From Bacteroides sp. (GTDB lineage Bacteria; Bacteroidota; Bacteroidia; Bacteroidales; Bacteroidaceae), in the NCBI GenBank assembly GCA_019414725.1, contig DXLM01000086.1, positions 1 to 11,833 of the forward strand: a stretch of DNA of 11,833 bases. The letters run 5' to 3'. The position numbers were made by a program, and so were the translations under genes. Shown here in pieces: positions 6,753 through 11,833 of this stretch (the stretch's first letter is position 1; every line of letters begins with the position of its first letter). Under the pieces are notes generated by a model. That model was not told where the DNA came from. It worked only from the letters and a program-made list of their open reading frames with translations, and did not search any database.

Positions 6753-7220
6753 ATGAAATTGAAAAACTTTTTAGCGATGATGGCTATTGCATTGTGTGCA
6801 GTAGCATGTAGTGACAATGATGATAAAAAGGAAGATACCGTGATTCCGGCTCAGGAGGTTGCTGGTATTTACAATGGAACATTATCACTCTCAGTATCAG
6901 GAAATGATCAAGGAACGTCAGACAGTCAGGTGAAAATTACTGCGGAAGAAGGGGGAACTGTTCAAGTTCTTCTAGTTGGCGGTGCTGGTGAAGGAATGAT
7001 GTCATTGCCGGATATTGCTATACCTGGAATTAAAGTGCATACCTCCGATAATGTCACTTATATTTTGCCGGAAAGTGCTGTTGATGTAACTGTTGGTTCT
7101 GTAAAATATACAGGAAGTTTACAAGGAACGATTAAGGATGAAAAGGCTGATCTGATCTTTACACTAAAGCCGGGAGCCATGCCTATGGCTATTACTGCGA
7201 CTTTTGTAGGCACTAAATAG
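6753..7220 (+). CDS. Calycin-like domain lipoprotein, first gene of the haem operon
   Basis: 155 residues. The lipoprotein signal peptide MKLKNFLAMMAIALCAVAC makes Cys19 the lipidated residue. It is followed by SDNDDKKED, a Ser/Asp-rich tail resembling the Bacteroidetes signal for export of lipoproteins to the cell surface. From about residue 36 to the end the protein is a single beta-rich domain. It starts VAGIYNGTLSLSVSG, ends LKPGAMPMAITATFVGTK, and resembles the Bacteroidales calycin-like family (small barrels of lipocalin-like fold). It has no His and no Cys beyond the lipidated one. Its stop is one base from the next ATG, so it is almost certainly co-translated with the HmuY-type protein. 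Haem or porphyrin binding, or helping the HmuY/HmuR pair, is an inference from the operon and fold. Domain assignment is from recall of the family pattern. Confidence 0.8.
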   Translation: MKLKNFLAMMAIALCAVACSDNDDKKEDTVIPAQEVAGIYNGTLSLSVSGNDQGTSDSQVKITAEEGGTVQVLLVGGAGEGMMSLPDIAIPGIKVHTSDNVTYILPESAVDVTVGSVKYTGSLQGTIKDEKADLIFTLKPGAMPMAITATFVGTK

Positions 7221-7221
7221 C

Positions 7222-7884
7222 ATGAAAAGATATCTCTCTATTATAACCATACTGGGAATGATGCTTTTGCCATTCTCGGCATGTGATGGTATTTTGGAAG
7301 GAATATATGATAGTCCTGCTGCTTCGGATAGTAATGAATTGGGTTTTATAAGAACAGACCCTTCTACCCATTCGGGTACTATTTATATTGATGCTACTGA
7401 TTATAGACGTTGGACTTTTATCGATTTCCATACACAAAAAGTAGATTCTGTAAATGTGACGGATTCTGAACAGAAAGAACCGGAGGAATGGGATATTGCT
7501 GTCCATCGTTATGATGTTAAAACCAATGCTGGAGCAGTATTGGAAACCGGTTTCACAGGTTTTTCCGCTTTACGGAATGCGGATGCGATGCCCGAAGGAG
7601 CCTATGTGGAGGATGTTTGGACTACCGCTAAGATAGCCATTGATATGTCAGGTATGATGGATGGTAATATTGTTTATATGGCATCCTATTATAATGAAGA
7701 ACTATCCAAATGGTTGAATGTTGATAAAAGTAATATGCCACCTACCTATACTCTTTCAAACAAGGTTTATATGGTAAAGCTGAAAGATGGAACTTATGCG
7801 GCTGTTCGTCTCACAAATTATATGAATGCTAGTGGTGTAAAAGGCTTCATGACTATTGATTATATTTATCCGTTTGAATTGTAA
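7222..7884 (+). CDS. hmuY: HmuY family haem-binding lipoprotein
   Basis: 220 residues. A lipoprotein signal ends LPFSAC with Cys21 lipidated; the mature protein should sit on the cell surface and capture haem for the receptor encoded next. The HmuY pattern is clear in EEWDIAVHRYDVKTNAG (about 88-104) and in the C-terminal TLSNKVYMVKLKDGTYAAVR (about 177-196) with the final IDYIYPFEL strand. In Porphyromonas gingivalis HmuY two histidines bind the haem iron. Here the only histidines are 50, 70 and 95, with none beyond 95. The central part, where ligands are expected, is Met-rich instead (M123, M142, M145, M146, M153, M172). This agrees with Met-ligating homologues reported from Tannerella, Prevotella and Bacteroides; as I recall, M145/M172 are the ligands in the B. 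vulgatus protein. Spacing is one base from the previous gene and 13 to the receptor gene. Confidence 0.9.
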   Translation: MKRYLSIITILGMMLLPFSACDGILEGIYDSPAASDSNELGFIRTDPSTHSGTIYIDATDYRRWTFIDFHTQKVDSVNVTDSEQKEPEEWDIAVHRYDVKTNAGAVLETGFTGFSALRNADAMPEGAYVEDVWTTAKIAIDMSGMMDGNIVYMASYYNEELSKWLNVDKSNMPPTYTLSNKVYMVKLKDGTYAAVRLTNYMNASGVKGFMTIDYIYPFEL

Positions 7885-7897
7885 ACCGACATACGAT

Positions 7898-10054
7898 ATG
7901 CATAGACTACTCAGAAACGTGTGCTTGATACTGTGTTGGCTGATGGCGGTATCAGTATCAGCACAACGAATTATTTCGGGAACTGTATTTGATGAAAATA
8001 AAGAACCTCTGACGGGAGCAACAGTTTCCGTAAAAGAAAAAGTAACTTTGGGAACCACTACGGATACACAGGGAAAATACATGTTGAAATTACCCGATAA
8101 TAGAGAATATACTCTACAGGTTTCATACATGGGGTATATCTCGCAGACTCATAAAGTGTCTGTCAGTAAAACAGGTAAAGTTGATTTTATACTGAAAGAA
8201 GATGCTGTAAATATGGAAACTGTAGTTGTAACGGGAACCCGTACTCCGAAACTCCTGAAAGATGTTCCCATTGTAACTCGTGTCATTACTGCCGATGAAA
8301 TAAAAAAAGTAGATGCTACCCATATTGGAGATTTACTTCAGGCAGAACTGCCGGGAATTGAATTCTCTTATTCCATGGACCAGCAAGTTTCTCTCAATAT
8401 GCAAGGATTTGGTGGAAATGCTGTACTTTTTCTGGTTGATGGTGAGCGTCTGGCAGGTGAGACTTTGGATAATATAGACTACAACCGATTGAATATGAGC
8501 AATGTGGAGCGTATTGAAATTGTAAAAGGTGCGGCTTCTTCACTCTATGGTTCGAATGCGGTAGGAGGAGTGGTAAACATCATAAGTAAAGTGCCTGCGG
8601 AGCCTTGGACTGTGAATCTCAATGGACGTTACGGGGCTTATAATGAGCAGCGTTATGGAGGAACAATAGGTTTCAATGTTGGAAAATTCAATAGTGTGAC
8701 TAATGTACAGCATACCCAAGTAGATGAAAAAGATTTGGCAGATGGAAAAACAAATGAGGAAACGGAGGATTGGGCATTTAAAAAGGTGTATGGTGATAAA
8801 ACTTGGAATTTCAAAGAACGTTTGGTCTATACTGCTAATGACCATCTGAAACTGACGGCACGTGCCGGATATTTTTTTCGTGAACGTGAGAAGTCACAGA
8901 CTAGTAAAGACCGTTATCGCGACTTCAGTGGTGGGGTGAAAGGAAATTATGTATTGGATAAAGATAAGGATCTGGAAATAGCTTATTCTTTCGACCAGTA
9001 TGATAAGAGCGACTACTTGCCGCAAGATGCTAATGATGTACGTGATTATAGTAATGTACAACATTCGGTTCATACTTTTTATAATCATACTTTTGTCGGT
9101 AAGCATATTCTCACCGTGGGTGGTGATTATATGCGTGATTATTTAATGTCCTATCAGTTTGCCAATAATGGAAGTAAACATCAGTATACAGTGGACGGCT
9201 TTGCACAGTTTGACTGGAACCCGACGAAATATTTCAATGTCATCACAGGATTACGTTTTGATTATTATTCAGATTCCGATATTAATCATTTCTCTCCCAA
9301 ATTAGGACTGATGTATAAAATAGGAAACTGTTCATTGAGAGGTTCCTATGCCGGTGGTTTCCGAGCTCCTACTTTGAAAGAAATGTATATGAATTTTGAT
9401 ATGGCAAGTATTTTTATGATTTATGGTAATCCTGACTTGAAGCCTGAAACCAGCCATAATTTTTCTCTTTCGGCAGAATATATGAAAGGTCGTTATAATT
9501 TGACGGTGACAGGTTTCTATAATGTAGTTGATAATCGTATCACTACGGCGTGGAGTGAGGCGTTGAAAGGGCAGGTATATACCAATATATCAAATATCAG
9601 GATATCCGGTGCCGAGGCAAATGCTTCCGTCAAATATCCTTGTGGACTGTCGGCACGTTTATCTTACGCCTATACACACGAGAATATAAAGAAAGGGCAA
9701 CCTGTCATTTCAAGTACTCGCCCGCATACGGCTACTGTCCGTCTTGAGTATGACAAGCATTGGAAGAACTATGCGTTTAATGTTGCTTTGAACGGACGCT
9801 TTCTGTCCAAGGTGAATACAGAGGAATATACTTCGAACACTTCTTATGAAGAAACTGAGAAGGTGACCTATCCGGCGTATACAATGTGGAAGCTTACGTT
9901 GTCTCAGAAAGTATGGAAAGGTGTTGATATGACTTTGGCGGTAGACAACCTGTTTAATTATGTCCCTTTCCGTTATTATAATAATTCGCCTGCTACTAAA
10001 GGAACAACTTTTTCAGCCGGTTTGTCATTGGATATAGAACAATTGTTCAAATGA
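7898..10054 (+). CDS. hmuR: HmuR-type TonB-dependent haem receptor
   Basis: 718 residues; an outer-membrane gated channel that should take haem from the HmuY-type lipoprotein and import it using TonB energy. Domains in order: signal peptide 1-22 (SVSA before QR), carboxypeptidase-regulatory-like beta domain about 25-101, TonB-box-like METVVVTGTR (106-115), plug to about 230 (VERIEIVKGAASSLYGSNAV, GGVVNIIS), and a 22-strand-type barrel ending SLDIEQLF-K. The haem-receptor signature segment is present as FRAP (488-491) and NPDL (511-514). The 19 residues between them contain no His, which haem receptors usually have, but four Met (496, 498, 502, 507). The open frame extends back to 7856 inside the upstream gene; I chose 7898 because the signal peptide begins there. 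The next gene follows after 46 bases. Confidence 0.92.
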   Translation: MHRLLRNVCLILCWLMAVSVSAQRIISGTVFDENKEPLTGATVSVKEKVTLGTTTDTQGKYMLKLPDNREYTLQVSYMGYISQTHKVSVSKTGKVDFILKEDAVNMETVVVTGTRTPKLLKDVPIVTRVITADEIKKVDATHIGDLLQAELPGIEFSYSMDQQVSLNMQGFGGNAVLFLVDGERLAGETLDNIDYNRLNMSNVERIEIVKGAASSLYGSNAVGGVVNIISKVPAEPWTVNLNGRYGAYNEQRYGGTIGFNVGKFNSVTNVQHTQVDEKDLADGKTNEETEDWAFKKVYGDKTWNFKERLVYTANDHLKLTARAGYFFREREKSQTSKDRYRDFSGGVKGNYVLDKDKDLEIAYSFDQYDKSDYLPQDANDVRDYSNVQHSVHTFYNHTFVGKHILTVGGDYMRDYLMSYQFANNGSKHQYTVDGFAQFDWNPTKYFNVITGLRFDYYSDSDINHFSPKLGLMYKIGNCSLRGSYAGGFRAPTLKEMYMNFDMASIFMIYGNPDLKPETSHNFSLSAEYMKGRYNLTVTGFYNVVDNRITTAWSEALKGQVYTNISNIRISGAEANASVKYPCGLSARLSYAYTHENIKKGQPVISSTRPHTATVRLEYDKHWKNYAFNVALNGRFLSKVNTEEYTSNTSYEETEKVTYPAYTMWKLTLSQKVWKGVDMTLAVDNLFNYVPFRYYNNSPATKGTTFSAGLSLDIEQLFK

Positions 10055-10100
10055 AATTTGGCTGCTAATACTAAATAAACTATGTGATTTAAATAAAGAT

Positions 10101-11833
10101 ATGAAGAAGAAACAATTATTGATTGGCGGAGGGATAGCAGTCATCTTGCTGCTTTTGTTTGGTGTATGGAATCTTTGGTTCAGTGCAACTAGAGTGGCTT
10201 TCATCAACTATCAGGTAATCAGTTTAGGGCAGATATCTAAAGCTAATGACAACTCATTTATTAAAATCAGTGAACTGAGCACAGATGATCTGAACCGATT
10301 GACCGGTTATGATATGGTATTTATCAATGCCATGGGATTAAGGATTACTGAAGAGCAACGGGCGCAAATACAAAAAGCAGCCGATGGTGGTCTGCCGGTA
10401 TTGACTACTGCCGCTACCAATCCTGCAAACAAGATTATTTCATTGGATTCCATCCAAGCGGATACATTGAAACATTATCTGTCTAATGGAGGACGTCGTA
10501 ACTATCGCAGTATGCTGAATTATGTGCGTGTGCATATTGATAAAAAACTATTCTCTGTGTCTGAACCGGAAGCCGTAATGAAACGTGCCGATGATGTGCT
10601 TTATCACATGGATCCAAAGAAACCCGAAGACGAAGAGTTGGGTTTCAATACGGTAGCCGGATACAATACTTTTCTGCAACATAACGGCTTGTGGAAAGAG
10701 AATGCTCCGCGTATTATTGTGACCGGTCCGATGGGTGAACCTTCCGGGCTTATTGCTAAATTGGAGGAAACTGGCAATATGGTTTATCCTATACGTTCCA
10801 TGCGTTCTTTTATTCAGAACCATGGAATTGATTCTGTCCGTCCGTCTGCTATTATCAATATGGCGCATGGACGTATGGGTGAACCTATTGTAGATTATCT
10901 GGCGAAACAGAATATACCGCTTTTCTCTCCATTGAATGTAAATCGCTTGGTAGAGGAGTGGGAGAGGGACAAGATGGGGATGAATGGCGGCTTTATGTCA
11001 CAAAGTATTGTTACTCCCGAGATAGATGGAGCTATTCGTCCGTTCGCTCTTTTTGGACATTATAAGGATGAGGAGGGTTTGCAACACGCTTATGCTATTC
11101 CAGAACGCTTGGAAACTTTTGTAGAAACAGTTAATAACTATATTGCTCTGCAGCGTAAACCCAATAGTGAGAAACGCGTTGCTATTTATTATTATAAAGG
11201 TCCTGGTCAGAATGCACTGACTGCGGGTGGTATGGAAGTGGTTCCTTCACTTTATAACTTGTTGCAGCGTATGAAACGCGAGGGCTACAAGGTGGACGGT
11301 TTGCCTACCTCTTCGAAAGAATTGGAACAGATGATACAATCTCAAGGAGCCGTATTTGGTTCGTATGCCGAAGGAGCTTTTGATCGGTTTATGGAAACCG
11401 GCAAGCCCGAACTCATAACAAAAGAACAATATGAGAGTTGGATAAAGAAATCCATTCGTCCTGAAATGTATGCCGAAGTAATAGCTGCCAATGGTGAATT
11501 TCCCGGAGCATATATGACTACTTCCGACGGCCGTTTAGGAGTAGCTCGTTTGCAATTTGGAAATGTGGTGCTCTTGCCACAGAATGCGGCCGGTAGTGGG
11601 GATAATGCATTTAAAGTAGTACATGGAACCAATGCAGCTCCTCCACATACTTATATTGCTTCTTATCTGTGGACACAATTCGGATTTAAAGCTGATGCGT
11701 TGATTCATTTCGGTACTCATGGCAGTTTAGAGTTCACTCCGCGCAAACAAGTTGCTTTGTGCAGCAATGACTGGTCCGACCGTCTGGTAGGTGCATTACC
11801 TCATTTTTATATTTATTCCATCGGCAATGTAGG
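10101..11833 (+). CDS. hmuS: HmuS/CobN-like chelatase homologue, N-terminal part (runs off window)
   Basis: 577 codons are visible and the frame is open at the window end; family members are about 1,400 residues, so the C-terminal part is missing. It starts MKKKQLLIGGG with one membrane segment (about residues 6-27), so it is probably anchored in the inner membrane with the bulk outside the cytoplasm. The CobN/BchH-type large-subunit signature is seen as HGTNAAPPHTYIASYLW and HFGTHGSLEFTPRK (536-549). Many CobN proteins have PGK where PRK stands here. In hmu operons this homologue is HmuS, which lacks partner AAA chelatase subunits nearby. Work on Bacteroides, as I recall, links HmuS to anaerobic removal of iron from haem; older annotation would be cobaltochelatase subunit CobN. 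Position directly after the receptor supports the haem role. The 46-base gap contains only a weak purine-rich AAATAAAGAT before the ATG. Confidence 0.9.
   Translation, partial: MKKKQLLIGGGIAVILLLLFGVWNLWFSATRVAFINYQVISLGQISKANDNSFIKISELSTDDLNRLTGYDMVFINAMGLRITEEQRAQIQKAADGGLPVLTTAATNPANKIISLDSIQADTLKHYLSNGGRRNYRSMLNYVRVHIDKKLFSVSEPEAVMKRADDVLYHMDPKKPEDEELGFNTVAGYNTFLQHNGLWKENAPRIIVTGPMGEPSGLIAKLEETGNMVYPIRSMRSFIQNHGIDSVRPSAIINMAHGRMGEPIVDYLAKQNIPLFSPLNVNRLVEEWERDKMGMNGGFMSQSIVTPEIDGAIRPFALFGHYKDEEGLQHAYAIPERLETFVETVNNYIALQRKPNSEKRVAIYYYKGPGQNALTAGGMEVVPSLYNLLQRMKREGYKVDGLPTSSKELEQMIQSQGAVFGSYAEGAFDRFMETGKPELITKEQYESWIKKSIRPEMYAEVIAANGEFPGAYMTTSDGRLGVARLQFGNVVLLPQNAAGSGDNAFKVVHGTNAAPPHTYIASYLWTQFGFKADALIHFGTHGSLEFTPRKQVALCSNDWSDRLVGALPHFYIYSIGNV

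Noticed and set aside
7856..7897. Longer start for the TonB receptor inside hmuY
   Set aside because: The signal peptide begins at 7898; the extra 14 residues would spoil its N-terminus.
7213..9106. Several minus-strand ORFs opposite hmuY and hmuR
   Set aside because: They lie wholly inside confidently assigned genes and their translations look like antisense products.

Overview
The window looks like a chromosomal segment of a human-gut Bacteroides or close relative (Bacteroidales). The evidence is low-to-moderate GC, lipoprotein signals with serine/aspartate-rich tails, -7 boxes of the Bacteroidales type TAnnTTTG, few Shine-Dalgarno sites, a TonB receptor with an N-terminal carboxypeptidase-regulatory-like extension, and a recognisable haem-uptake operon of the hmuYRS type. 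Species cannot be fixed from sequence reading alone.

Left part (1-4511): positions 1-517 hold no convincing gene but carry a perfect 28-bp inverted repeat and a second hairpin just past the stop of the first gene. Two minus-strand genes follow as one unit. The upstream gene encodes a long modular lipoprotein with collagen-like Gly-X-Y stretches. The downstream gene encodes an outer-membrane beta-barrel/OmpA-like protein that probably ties the system to peptidoglycan. The lipoprotein gene is split by one in-frame TAA at codon 61. The stop sits inside a repeat module, where sister modules carry Lys or Gln, so this looks like a recent nonsense mutation (or a sequencing error or recoding site) in an otherwise intact reading frame of about 930 codons.

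Middle part (4512-6752): a non-coding stretch, then a minus-strand AraC-family regulator (5032-5940) with a good Bacteroidales promoter. An 812-bp divergent spacer follows. The spacer contains TGATAAT-type half-sites and a strong -7 box for the rightward operon, plus at most one doubtful small ORF.

Right part (6753-11833): a tightly spaced plus-strand operon. Its genes are a calycin-like surface lipoprotein, a HmuY-type haem-binding lipoprotein, a HmuR-type TonB-dependent haem receptor, and the first 577 codons of a membrane-anchored CobN/HmuS-type chelatase homologue that runs off the window. Together they suggest haem capture at the surface, import through the outer membrane, and processing of haem in the envelope. 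Both HmuY and the haem-receptor signature segment of HmuR lack the histidines expected from the Porphyromonas gingivalis model and are methionine-rich instead, which suggests Met-based haem handling along the chain.
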